In this document: positions 7,730-14,892 of the stretch, piece by piece
Layout: the number at the start of each line of letters is the position of its first letter
How positions within the stretch are numbered: position 1 is the stretch's first letter
NCBI GenBank assembly: GCA_903831925.1
Contig: CAIKZV010000153.1
Location: 1-28,109, forward strand
Origin: an uncultured Burkholderiales bacterium
GTDB taxonomy: Bacteria; Pseudomonadota; Gammaproteobacteria; Burkholderiales; Burkholderiaceae_E
DNA: 28,109 nt
Reading direction: 5' to 3'
The notes under the pieces: model-generated
The model's input: only the letters and a program-made list of their open reading frames with translations
Told to the model about the DNA's origin: nothing
The model's database searches: none
Translations under genes and position numbers: made by a program

Positions 7730-8551
7730 ATGCAGGTCATTATTCTCGGCAGCGGCTCGCCGCTGGTGACACCCGATCGCGCCGGTCCGTCGACGCTGGT
7801 GCGCATCGGCAAGACTGACCTGCTCTTTGACTGCGGCCGGGCGGTGCTGATGCGTGGTGCGGCAGTCGGCATGAATGCGCGCGAGCTCACGGCGCTGTTC
7901 GTGACCCATATGCACAGCGATCACACCACCGACTACAACGACGTCATCACCACCCGCTGGATTTCGAGCCCGCAGTCGAACCCGCTTGTGGCCTATGGGC
8001 CGACCGGATTCAAGCGCTTCACCGAGGCCACGCTGGCGATGCTCGATACCGACGTGCACTACCGCATGTCGCATCACGATGATCTGAATGAGGCCCCGAA
8101 GGTCACGGTGCGCGAGGTCGCGCCTGGGCTGGTCTTCGAGTCCGAAGGCATTCGCGTGTTCGCTGAGCCGACCGACCACAGCCCGGTTCATCCGACCATG
8201 GGTTTTCGCATCGAGGCGCAGGGCAAGGTGGTTGCCATTGCCGGTGACACCGTGCCCTGTGAAGGGCTGAGCCGGCTTTGCCGCGGTGCCGATGTCTATG
8301 TCCAGACCGTCATCCGTCGGGACATCATCGAGAAGGCGCCCTTCAAGCGTTTTCGCGACGTGCTCGATTACCACTCCGATGTCGCCCAGGCTGGAAAGAC
8401 AGCCGCCGAATGCGGCGTTCGAACGCTCGTGCTCAACCATCCGGTGCCGGCGCCACAGCCTGGCTCCGAGCCGCAGTGGATTGCCCTGGCCAAGGCTCAT
8501 TTCGCTGGCGAAGTGCTGCTCGCCACCGACCTTCTGACGGTCGACGCCTGA
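7730..8551 (+). CDS. MBL-fold metal-dependent hydrolase, ribonuclease Z-like
   Basis: A 273-residue metallo-beta-lactamase-fold enzyme. Metal ligands visible: H60-x-H62-x-D64-H65 (THMHSDH), a second-sphere HSPVH region (150-154), D173 in AGDT, H215 and H237. The early GSGSP and the order of motifs fit the RNase Z/arylsulfatase-like branch of the superfamily rather than glyoxalase II. At under 280 residues, without an obvious tRNA-binding exosite, true tRNA processing is uncertain; small-ester or aryl-sulfate hydrolysis is equally possible. The frame is open back to a TTG at 7712 that overlaps the P450 stop, but the ATG at 7730 gives the expected N-terminus MQVIILGSGS. It directly follows the P450 gene, so it may act on a P450 pathway product. 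Confidence 0.85.
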   Translation: MQVIILGSGSPLVTPDRAGPSTLVRIGKTDLLFDCGRAVLMRGAAVGMNARELTALFVTHMHSDHTTDYNDVITTRWISSPQSNPLVAYGPTGFKRFTEATLAMLDTDVHYRMSHHDDLNEAPKVTVREVAPGLVFESEGIRVFAEPTDHSPVHPTMGFRIEAQGKVVAIAGDTVPCEGLSRLCRGADVYVQTVIRRDIIEKAPFKRFRDVLDYHSDVAQAGKTAAECGVRTLVLNHPVPAPQPGSEPQWIALAKAHFAGEVLLATDLLTVDA

Positions 8552-8582
8552 GTCTTTCGGGCGCATGCCCCAGAATGACGGG

Positions 8583-9428
8583 ATGAAAACACCCAAGCGA
8601 CTTCAATCGCTGCTAGACGAAGGGCTGATCGACTCGGTCGTGAGGCAGCTGATGAGCGGCAAGGAAGCGACGGTCTATGTGGTGCGCTGCGCGGGCGAAA
8701 CCCTGTGCGCCAAGATCTACAAGGACGCCACCCAGCGCAGCTTTCGCCAGGCGGTCGACTACACCGAGAACCGCAAGGTCAAGAACAGCCGCCAGGCGCG
8801 GGCCATGGCCAAGGGCACGCGCTTCGGGCGCGAGTCTCAGGAGGCGGCCTGGCGAAGTGCCGAGGTTGATGCGCTCTACCGGCTGGCAGCGGCAGGCGTG
8901 CGTGTGCCGGCGCCACGCAATTTCTATGAGGGCGTCCTGCTCATGGAACTGGTCACCGATGAGCATGGCGATGCCGCACCGCGGCTCAATGATGTGATCT
9001 TCACGCCAGACGATGCGGTGCTTTATCACGGCGCCCTGATCGGCGAGGTGGTCCGCATGCTGTGCGCCGGCATCGTTCACGGCGACCTGTCCGAATTCAA
9101 CATTCTCCTGGCGGCCGACGGGCCGGTGATCATCGATCTGCCGCAGGCGGTCGATGCTGCGGGTAACAATCACGCCAATCGCATGCTGCTGCGGGATGTT
9201 GAAAATCTGCGCGATTTTTTCGGTCGCTTCGAGCCTTCGCTGCTCGCCACCGACTACGGCAACGAGATCTGGGATCTTTATGCGCGTGGCCTGCTGACGC
9301 CCGAATCCTCTCTCACCGGCCGCTTCGAGCATCGCACCGGGCCGGTCGATGTGCGCGATGTCATCGCGGTGATCGAAGATGCGCAAGTCCAGGAGGCCGC
9401 AAGACTGGCGCGACTCACGTCGACCTGA
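8583..9428 (+). CDS. RIO-family serine protein kinase
   Basis: A 281-residue atypical protein kinase resembling the RIO kinases found in Pseudomonas and relatives. Motifs: nucleotide-binding loop SGKEATVYVV (25-34), catalytic lysine K44 in CAKIYK, catalytic loop HGDLSEFN (166-173) with D168, and metal-binding D185 in IIDLPQAVD. An upstream in-frame ATG exists at 8565, but MKTPKRLQSLLDEGLID from 8583 is the family's usual N-terminus. In archaea and eukaryotes RIO kinases act in ribosome maturation; in bacteria the role is poorly defined. The J-domain operon begins 56 bases downstream on the same strand, so the genes could share a transcript, though a dyad sits between them. Confidence 0.92.
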   Translation: MKTPKRLQSLLDEGLIDSVVRQLMSGKEATVYVVRCAGETLCAKIYKDATQRSFRQAVDYTENRKVKNSRQARAMAKGTRFGRESQEAAWRSAEVDALYRLAAAGVRVPAPRNFYEGVLLMELVTDEHGDAAPRLNDVIFTPDDAVLYHGALIGEVVRMLCAGIVHGDLSEFNILLAADGPVIIDLPQAVDAAGNNHANRMLLRDVENLRDFFGRFEPSLLATDYGNEIWDLYARGLLTPESSLTGRFEHRTGPVDVRDVIAVIEDAQVQEAARLARLTST

Positions 9429-9446
9429 GACCGAGGCGCGAAACCC

Positions 9447-9459
9447 GGTGCAATGCACC
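9447..9459. promoter_or_regulatory. Perfect 13-bp dyad between RIO kinase and J-domain genes
   Basis: GGTGCA-A-TGCACC is a perfect inverted repeat with 6-base arms and a single central base, in the 56-base gap upstream of the J-domain start. The size suits an operator for a dimeric regulator. The one-base centre rules out a stable RNA hairpin, so a terminator is unlikely. The function is speculative. Confidence 0.3.
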
Positions 9460-9484
9460 ACTTTCTGTACATCGAGGCAACCCC

Positions 9485-9772
9485 ATGCTCGAATCAAGCA
9501 GTGATCCGTACGACATCCTCGGTGTTCCGTCGAGTGCCAGCACGGCCGATATCAAGCTCGCCTTTCGAAAAAAGGCGTCTTTCTTTCACCCGGATCGCAA
9601 CCCGGATGCCGATGCCGCGGCGCGTTTTCGTGATGCGCAGCAGGCCTACGAACTGCTGATCGACGAGGACCGGCGCCGGGCACACGACCAGAAACGACGC
9701 AAGCATCTCCTCGAGAATCCGCTCGAGACGGCGCGCGCCATGTTCCAAACCTATCTCGAACAGATCCGATGA
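9485..9772 (+). CDS. Short J-domain (DnaJ-like) co-chaperone
   Basis: A 95-residue protein that is essentially a lone J domain. Helix I is DPYDILGVPSSAS, helix II is IKLAFRKKASFF, the invariant HPD tripeptide is at residues 35-37 (FFHPDRNP), and helix III is FRDAQQAYELLIDEDRRRAHD. A basic stretch and about 25 further residues follow. There is no Gly/Phe region, zinc finger or substrate-binding domain, so it is not DnaJ or CbpA. It would stimulate an Hsp70 ATPase and recruit it to a partner. Its stop overlaps the next ATG (ATGA at 9769-9772), and three more genes follow with the same tight coupling, so the neighbours are the obvious partner candidates. A possible ribosome-binding site, GAGGCA, precedes the ATG. 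Confidence 0.92.
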   Translation: MLESSSDPYDILGVPSSASTADIKLAFRKKASFFHPDRNPDADAAARFRDAQQAYELLIDEDRRRAHDQKRRKHLLENPLETARAMFQTYLEQIR

Positions 9773-10314
9773 AACTTTCCGACTATTTCTTTGAACTCGA
9801 AGAAAGCTATCGTGCCGATCTCGATGACCTGCGCTTCGATTCCGATGGCCGCGATGTCCTGCAGGCCAGGCTCAAGGACAAGCGCAGTCAGCTGTCGGCG
9901 CTCCTGCCGATGATCGGATTCGACCCGGTGCTGGTGGCACCGGTCTTTCACGGCGCCTTTGAATTTCCGGCGGGCGGCCATCAGACGGTCGCCGACCTGC
10001 TGAGCCAGTTTCCAGGTGAATTTGCACCCTGGCAGGATGTGGCGGCGGCGGTGACCGTGGCCGCCTGGGCGCAGCCGCTGGTCAAGACCGTGCTGGCCAA
10101 TGCTCATGGCGAGGATTTCCTGGCAACCGTCGTAGCGCTCGAATTTGCGCTCTCGCGCCGTCTCGGGCCGCGGGCTGAGCAGGCCGACGATGAGCGCGAT
10201 GATCATGAAGACGGCGATGATCGCGACGACAGCAGCGAGGACAGCGACGAGGGCGATCAGCTGAGCGAGGATTATCTCGAACAGCAGGGCTTTGACCGCA
10301 GGAGCAGCGAATGA
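9769..10314 (+). CDS. Unrecognised protein with acidic C-terminal tail (J-domain operon)
   Basis: A 181-residue soluble protein I do not recognise. It opens with MKLSDYFFELEESYRADLDDL. A mixed helical core runs to about residue 135, and residues 138-168 are almost entirely Asp, Glu and Ser (for example ADDERDDHEDGDDRDD), so this segment is probably disordered. There is no signal peptide or membrane segment. Its ATG overlaps the J-domain stop, and its own stop overlaps the start of the next gene (ATGA at 10311-10314), so co-translation and complex formation are likely. The coding of the tail (GAY/GAR runs) is low-complexity but stays in frame. Existence as a gene is well supported by the overlaps; function is unknown. 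Confidence 0.85.
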   Translation: MKLSDYFFELEESYRADLDDLRFDSDGRDVLQARLKDKRSQLSALLPMIGFDPVLVAPVFHGAFEFPAGGHQTVADLLSQFPGEFAPWQDVAAAVTVAAWAQPLVKTVLANAHGEDFLATVVALEFALSRRLGPRAEQADDERDDHEDGDDRDDSSEDSDEGDQLSEDYLEQQGFDRRSSE

Positions 10315-11033
10315 CGCATGCGATCGTGAGCACGGTGTCGAGCCTGGTCTACGAGGGCAATATCGACAGCGCCGAGCGGGCACTGGCCACGGTGGCCGAT
10401 GCCGAGGGTGATTACGCCCTGGCCAAGGTGATCGACGAGATGCCCTCGCGGGATGTGGTGGCGATCCTGCGCGAGCACGACAGTTCGCGCAGTTCGATCA
10501 TCAGCGAGCTGATCTCGCCCAAGGCGTTTCTGGCCGCAGTGGTGCTGGAGCGTGAATATCGTGAGCGCAACCACGAGTCACTCAAGGGCATGATCAATTC
10601 GGTGGTCTTTGCCGACGAAGACCGCACCGATGAATTCATCGAATCGCTGGGCAGCACCGCCGATGGCGTGAGTGCGCTGGCCGATTATTTTTCCGAGCGC
10701 CATGAAGAGGTCGAGTACTTCTTTCGCAATGGCACCTATTCCCAGCTCGAGGGCGACGAATCGGCGGGCATTCCGACCTCGAATGCCGATCTCGATCTTG
10801 GTGATCCGGGCGACTACCAGCGCGGTGAGATCGTCGCGCTGCGCGAGGTGCAGGACCAGGACTGGCGCGAGCTGTCCTGGCGGCTGCGCTGCGAACACTA
10901 CGAAATTTTTCGCGAAGTCCTCGAGGTGCTGCGCATGCGCCATATGCGTTCGCTCGAGGTGCCGGTCGCGCCACCCAAGTCGGCGCAGGCGCAGGCACTC
11001 GACGACGATGATGATGAGGATGACGTGCTGTGA
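10311..11033 (+). CDS. Unrecognised helical protein with MgtE-N-like region and poly-Asp tail
   Basis: A 240-residue protein without membrane segments. Residues ~30-110 are short amphipathic helices of the style LAKVIDEMPSRDVVAILREHD...ISPKAFLAAV. This recalls the helical superfamily N-domain of MgtE magnesium transporters, or flagellar FliG repeats, but that is a visual impression only. The middle is acidic and rich in aromatic residues (DYFSERHEEVEYFF), followed by a helical segment 180-215 rich in Glu/Arg. It ends in DDDDDEDDVL. The start overlaps the previous gene (ATGA), and the stop overlaps the next gene's GTG (GTGA at 11030-11033). No transporter domain is attached. It is probably a scaffold or adaptor in the J-domain operon; function unknown. 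Confidence 0.85.
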   Translation: MTHAIVSTVSSLVYEGNIDSAERALATVADAEGDYALAKVIDEMPSRDVVAILREHDSSRSSIISELISPKAFLAAVVLEREYRERNHESLKGMINSVVFADEDRTDEFIESLGSTADGVSALADYFSERHEEVEYFFRNGTYSQLEGDESAGIPTSNADLDLGDPGDYQRGEIVALREVQDQDWRELSWRLRCEHYEIFREVLEVLRMRHMRSLEVPVAPPKSAQAQALDDDDDEDDVL

Positions 11034-12250
11034 ACTGGGTCGCACATCGGGATTCCCGCTCACTCTTTGAGCGCGCCTGGCTGCATGGCATCGGGTCGGG
11101 CATCATCACCCCTGAAAATCAGGAGGTGATCAGCCGCGAAGGCACGCGCGCGATCCGCAAGATTGCCAGCGTCCTCGGCTCCGAAAACCTGCGCGCCGAT
11201 CTCGAGCGCGCGATGCGCAGCATGCTCGGGCTGGTCAATCTGCACCTCGAAAAAGTCAGCCAGGGCGACATCCGCCTGGCGGCCCGCTCGATTGCCGACA
11301 ACGGGCTGCTCTTTCATACCCGTGGCGCCTCGAATGACATCAAGCGGATCCTGGCGACCCGCGACGGCCTCGAGCTCGAGGACATCGACCCGGAGCAGAA
11401 GCAGCAGTACGAGGAAGCGGTGGTCTCGTCCTGGGCGCAGTATTCGTTTGCCGACTTCATGCAGCAGTATGAGGACGCCGAGCGGGTGCGCCGAAGGCGC
11501 GATGCTGCCGCGGCGATTTCGCAGGCCCTGCAGGGCGACGCGCCCGACACCGACTTCGAGCCCGAACAGATCATCATGACCGCGCTGCTGATCATGGTCT
11601 ACACGCGAAAGATGACCTGGATTGCAAATCAGCAGGGCCTGGAAAAACTGATCGACGCGATCCGCAAGTCACCGCGCAAGCTTGCTGCGCCGCCCGAGGG
11701 CCTGCCCGATCGGTATCGCACCATTATCGAAGCGGTCTGGGCTGAACGCGCACCGGCCCTCAAAGCGGTGATCGTCGATTCGGCAACCCCTTTGCATGTG
11801 CTGGTCGCGGGCGACCCATCGGTCAACCGGCTACACGAATTGCTGGTGATGCCCGAAAACGCGCTGGCCGATGTCGACGATCACGACGATCGCACCACCT
11901 CGCACTGGCGAAAGCTCACCGGCGGCACCAGCGACGAAGCGCGCCTGCTGGTGATCATGCTCCAGGGTGTACTCGAACTGACCGACAAGCCGCCCTTCAG
12001 CCAGCGAACCGCGAAGCGCCTGCTCGATACCGTGCTCATCAAGCGGCCAGACGATCGGCTCATTGCCGACTGGCTCGAGGCCAATGCGCCGCATCAGAAT
12101 CAGTCGGGGCTGTTCGAGCTCTGGAACGATTTCTGGGACGAGCGCGAGTCGACCTTGCATGAGGATGCCGGCAGCGACGACTACCAGTCCTTTGCGACAA
12201 CCTGGCTGCCGATGCAGGCGCCGCGAAAGAAGCCGGCGGCCAAGGCTTAG
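11030..12250 (+). CDS. Unrecognised 406-residue protein, last gene of J-domain operon
   Basis: A mostly helical cytoplasmic protein that I cannot place in a family. It begins MNWVAHRDSRSLFERAW from a GTG that overlaps the previous stop. The N-terminal third is a regular helical region (REGTRAIRKIASVLGSE, LRADLERAMRSMLGLV, IRLAARSIADNG). The middle contains acidic helices and a hydrophobic helix (EQIIMTALLIMVYTRKMTW, ~184-202) too mixed for a confident membrane span. The C-terminal part has more helices, and it ends in the basic segment PRKKPAAKA, in contrast to the acidic tails of the two genes before it. No nucleotide-binding, nuclease or protease motif is apparent. Codon use matches its neighbours, so there is no sign of recent transfer. 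Confidence 0.85.
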   Translation: MNWVAHRDSRSLFERAWLHGIGSGIITPENQEVISREGTRAIRKIASVLGSENLRADLERAMRSMLGLVNLHLEKVSQGDIRLAARSIADNGLLFHTRGASNDIKRILATRDGLELEDIDPEQKQQYEEAVVSSWAQYSFADFMQQYEDAERVRRRRDAAAAISQALQGDAPDTDFEPEQIIMTALLIMVYTRKMTWIANQQGLEKLIDAIRKSPRKLAAPPEGLPDRYRTIIEAVWAERAPALKAVIVDSATPLHVLVAGDPSVNRLHELLVMPENALADVDDHDDRTTSHWRKLTGGTSDEARLLVIMLQGVLELTDKPPFSQRTAKRLLDTVLIKRPDDRLIADWLEANAPHQNQSGLFELWNDFWDERESTLHEDAGSDDYQSFATTWLPMQAPRKKPAAKA

Positions 12251-12288
12251 GCCGGGCGGGGCGGCGCACTGTTTCACCTCGATTGACC

Positions 12289-13506
12289 ATGTCCGCCGCC
12301 CGACCCGCCCATTCAGAATCCGCTCAGTCATCAGGGCTCACGCCGAGGCAGCGCAGTGCCTGCGCGATGGCTGCAGCCACCCTCCTCAATCTGCCGTTCG
12401 GAACGATTTACGCTTTCAGCGTCTTTCTCAAGCCAATGGAGGCGATGCTCGGTATCGGGCGCGCCCAGATGGCGCTGGTCTTCTCGGTGGCCTCGATCTG
12501 CCTGACGCTCGGCATGCTCGCCGGGCCAGTGCTCTATCGGCGATTTGCACCGGTTGGGCTATTGCTGTGCGCCGGCCTGTGCAGCGCGGTCGGCTTGCTG
12601 GTCGCGGCCAGCGCCACCGGCATCGGGCAATTGATGCTGGGCTACGGCCTGCTCTTCGGGCTGGGTGGCGGGGTGGCCTTCGTGATGATGCAGCAGGGCA
12701 TCAACCAGACCGTCGAGGCGATGAGCGGCCTGGCCAATGGCTATGTGGTGAGCCTGTATCCCTTGGGCGCGATGATCGGCGCGCCGATCTTCGGCTGGTC
12801 GATTGCTGAGTTCGGATTGCGGGCCACGCTGGTCGGACTGGCGATCACGGTCTCGCTGGCGACCGCGGCGGCGGTGCTGCTGCTGCGCCTTGCCGACATC
12901 CGCATGCAGGACGGCCAGGCCGGCGCGCAAGGCAGTGAAGATCGACGCTGGGGCCTGTTTGCGCGTCTTTTCGGCGTGTTTTTCCTGGCGGCCGCAGCCG
13001 GCCTGATGGTGATGAGCCAGTCGGCCGGCATCCTGCAGGCCTATGGCGCGGCCACGGCGTTTGCCCTGGGCGGCACGACCTTCATCACCGGCGCGATCGC
13101 GGCCGCCCGAATCGGTGGCGGCTGGCTGGTCGATCGCTTTGCGGTGCCATGGGTGGCCTGCGCCGCGCACCTCATCGCGCTGTCGGGCTCGCTGTTGCTG
13201 CTGGCGTTTCCCGGACCGGCCGTGGCGGTGCTGGCCATGACGCTGATCGGCATGGGCTATGGTTTCATTTCCGGACTGACCGCCGGGGCGATTGCCCGCT
13301 ACTGGCACAAGAATGCTTTTGGACGGGTCGCCGGGCAGCTCTATATCGCCTGGTGCGTGGCCGCGGTCAGCCTGCCGGTGGTGGCCGGCTGGCTCTTCGA
13401 CCGCACGCAGGCCTATCACGGGGCGATGATGATCGCGGCAGTCGGCAATCTGCTGGGCGCCATGCTGGCGACCAGTCTGCCGCGCAACAGGGAGGGGACG
13501 CGATGA
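12289..13506 (+). CDS. Major facilitator superfamily transporter (OFA/monocarboxylate-like)
   Basis: A protein of about 405 residues with twelve predicted membrane segments in two halves. They are split by a hydrophilic loop around residues 205-225 (RMQDGQAGAQGSEDRRW). The N-half has FGTIYAFSVFLKPME and GRAQMALVFSVASI, similar to the start of oxalate:formate antiporter-type and monocarboxylate MFS carriers. GYGFISGLTAGAIARYWHKN lies in the C-half. The substrate is probably a small carboxylate, by family resemblance only. ATG at 12289 is chosen over an upstream in-frame TTG at 12283; no good ribosome-binding site is visible. The stop overlaps the ATG of the lactonase-like gene (13503-13506), so the two are translationally coupled, and the carrier may import or export that enzyme's substrate or product. 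Confidence 0.88.
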   Translation: MSAARPAHSESAQSSGLTPRQRSACAMAAATLLNLPFGTIYAFSVFLKPMEAMLGIGRAQMALVFSVASICLTLGMLAGPVLYRRFAPVGLLLCAGLCSAVGLLVAASATGIGQLMLGYGLLFGLGGGVAFVMMQQGINQTVEAMSGLANGYVVSLYPLGAMIGAPIFGWSIAEFGLRATLVGLAITVSLATAAAVLLLRLADIRMQDGQAGAQGSEDRRWGLFARLFGVFFLAAAAGLMVMSQSAGILQAYGAATAFALGGTTFITGAIAAARIGGGWLVDRFAVPWVACAAHLIALSGSLLLLAFPGPAVAVLAMTLIGMGYGFISGLTAGAIARYWHKNAFGRVAGQLYIAWCVAAVSLPVVAGWLFDRTQAYHGAMMIAAVGNLLGAMLATSLPRNREGTR

Positions 13507-14264
13507 AATGGCATGTGCTGTCCGGTGGCCGGCTGCGAATGCGCAAGGGCGTTTATTTTCCAGATGCCGCGCGTGATGAAACCATCGATCTGCCGGTGAT
13601 CTGTCATCTGCTGCGTCATCCGCAGGGCAATGTGCTCTTCGACACCGGCTGTCATCCCGACATCGCGGTCGATCCGGTGCCGCGCTGGGGTGACAAGTCG
13701 AAGGTGCTGGTGCCGCTGCAGGGGCCGCGCGACAACGTGATCGATGAACTGGCGCTGCTCGGGCTCGGGCCGCTCGACATCGATCTGGTGGTCAATTCGC
13801 ACCTGCACACCGATCACTGCGGCTGCAATGCGTTTTTCAAGAAGGCCACAGTGGTCTGCCATGCCCGCGAGCTCGAGACCGCCCGTGCCGAGCTCGGCCC
13901 GAAGATCGGCATGATGCCGATCGACTGGGATCAGCCGATGCCCTTCGATACCTTCGAGGGTGAACGTGATCTGTTCAACGACGGGCGTATTGTCCTGCTG
14001 CCGATGCCGGGCCACACCCCCGGAATGAGCTGCGCGATGGTCTCGCTCGATCGCACCGGCAGTGTGCTGCTGACCTCGGATGCGGTCGCGCTGCGCGCGA
14101 ACCTCGAGCAGGGCGTGCATCCGCGTCAGACCTGGGATCACGACGCGGCATCGCGCTCGATGGACGAGATCCGGCGCATCGGCGAGCGTGGTGCCACCGT
14201 GATCTTCGGCCACGACGAGCAGCAGTGGCAGGGGCTGCAAAAAGGGGTGGCGTTCTACGACTGA
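13503..14264 (+). CDS. N-acyl-homoserine-lactonase-like MBL-fold hydrolase
   Basis: A 253-residue metallo-beta-lactamase-fold enzyme resembling the AttM/BlcC/AiiA lactonase group. It has the expected N-terminal strand and VLFDTGCHPD, the dinuclear metal motif H100-x-H102-x-D104-H105 (SHLHTDH), H171 in MPGHTPG, bridging D193 in TSDA and H237 in FGHDEQQW. Family members open homoserine lactones or gamma-butyrolactone. Which one applies is not visible; coupling to an MFS carboxylate-type carrier leans towards a catabolic lactone rather than signal quenching. The ATG overlaps the MFS stop, with a good Shine-Dalgarno (GGGAGGGG) just upstream. The frame is open further upstream inside the MFS gene, but that part is not coding. 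Confidence 0.88.
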   Translation: MKWHVLSGGRLRMRKGVYFPDAARDETIDLPVICHLLRHPQGNVLFDTGCHPDIAVDPVPRWGDKSKVLVPLQGPRDNVIDELALLGLGPLDIDLVVNSHLHTDHCGCNAFFKKATVVCHARELETARAELGPKIGMMPIDWDQPMPFDTFEGERDLFNDGRIVLLPMPGHTPGMSCAMVSLDRTGSVLLTSDAVALRANLEQGVHPRQTWDHDAASRSMDEIRRIGERGATVIFGHDEQQWQGLQKGVAFYD

Positions 14265-14280
14265 GTGACCGGGTGTCGCC

Positions 14281-14892
14281 TCAGGCAGCGCGGCTCGTCA
14301 GTCGTTGCAGCTCGTCGGCTACGAAGTCCATGCGGTCTTTGCCCCAGAAAAGTTCTTTTCCGACGACCATGCTGGGCACACCGAACACCCCTCTGGCCAG
14401 ACCCTGGTCGGTGCTGTCGATCAGCGCCTGGCGCACCAGCTCGCTTTCGCTGCGGGCTTCGAAGGCGTCTGGGTCGACACCGAGCCGCGCCGCAATCGGG
14501 CGCAGGCCGGCATAGTCGGCGATCGAGGCATCGTTCTTTTCCCAGTAGGCGCTCATCACCGCCTCGACGTACTCATGCTCGAGCTGCCAATGGCGCATGG
14601 CGATCGAGCCTCTGAGTGCCCGGCTGGTCTTGATCGGAAAGGTGTCGGGCACGCGAAAGGGCAGCTCGTGCCTGAGCGCCCAGCGCTCAAGGTCGCGGAT
14701 CCGGTTGCTGATCTTGGTCGCCGGTTCTTCCATCAGCACATAGTTGTGATGGCGAAAGACATGGCCGAGGTTGAAGGGATGCAGGCGCAGGCTGGCGCCA
14801 TACTTTGCCACGATCGGCGGCAGCAGCTTGAGCGCAAAATAGGTGTTGGTGCTGCCGGTATCCCAGTAGACATCGACGACCGGCGCGCTCAT
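14281..14892 (-). CDS. DsbA-family isomerase, 2-hydroxychromene-2-carboxylate isomerase-like (downstream copy)
   Basis: A 203-residue thioredoxin-fold protein of the GST-kappa/HCCA-isomerase group. The N-terminal active-site stretch is YWDTGSTNTYFALKLLPP, with Ser in place of a redox CxxC, typical of glutathione-dependent isomerases rather than disulfide oxidases. The C-terminal half has ARGVFGVPSMVVGKELFWGKDRMDFV, the conserved cis-Pro and 'FxGxDRLD' hallmark. Characterised members isomerise ring-cleavage products in naphthalene degradation. The gene overlaps the stop of the upstream paralogue (ATGA, 14889-14892). It converges on the lactonase-like gene, with 16 bases between the two stops and no terminator visible. 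Confidence 0.85.
   Translation of the reverse strand: MSAPVVDVYWDTGSTNTYFALKLLPPIVAKYGASLRLHPFNLGHVFRHHNYVLMEEPATKISNRIRDLERWALRHELPFRVPDTFPIKTSRALRGSIAMRHWQLEHEYVEAVMSAYWEKNDASIADYAGLRPIAARLGVDPDAFEARSESELVRQALIDSTDQGLARGVFGVPSMVVGKELFWGKDRMDFVADELQRLTSRAA

Noticed and set aside
7373..8596. Long open frame on the minus strand (407 codons) opposite the MBL hydrolase and P450 3' end
   Set aside because: It lies antisense to two genes with clear family motifs; its translation is rich in His, Arg and Gly without recognisable domains, as expected for a shadow frame in high-GC DNA.
10180..10270. GAY/GAR-rich low-complexity stretch considered as a tandem repeat or CRISPR-like element
   Set aside because: There is no regular repeat unit or spacers; it is simply the codons of an acidic protein tail.
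13149..13502. In-frame upstream extension of the lactonase-like gene into the MFS gene
   Set aside because: The extension reads through sequence coding for MFS membrane helices in another frame; the ATG at 13503 with a strong Shine-Dalgarno and the family N-terminus is the start.
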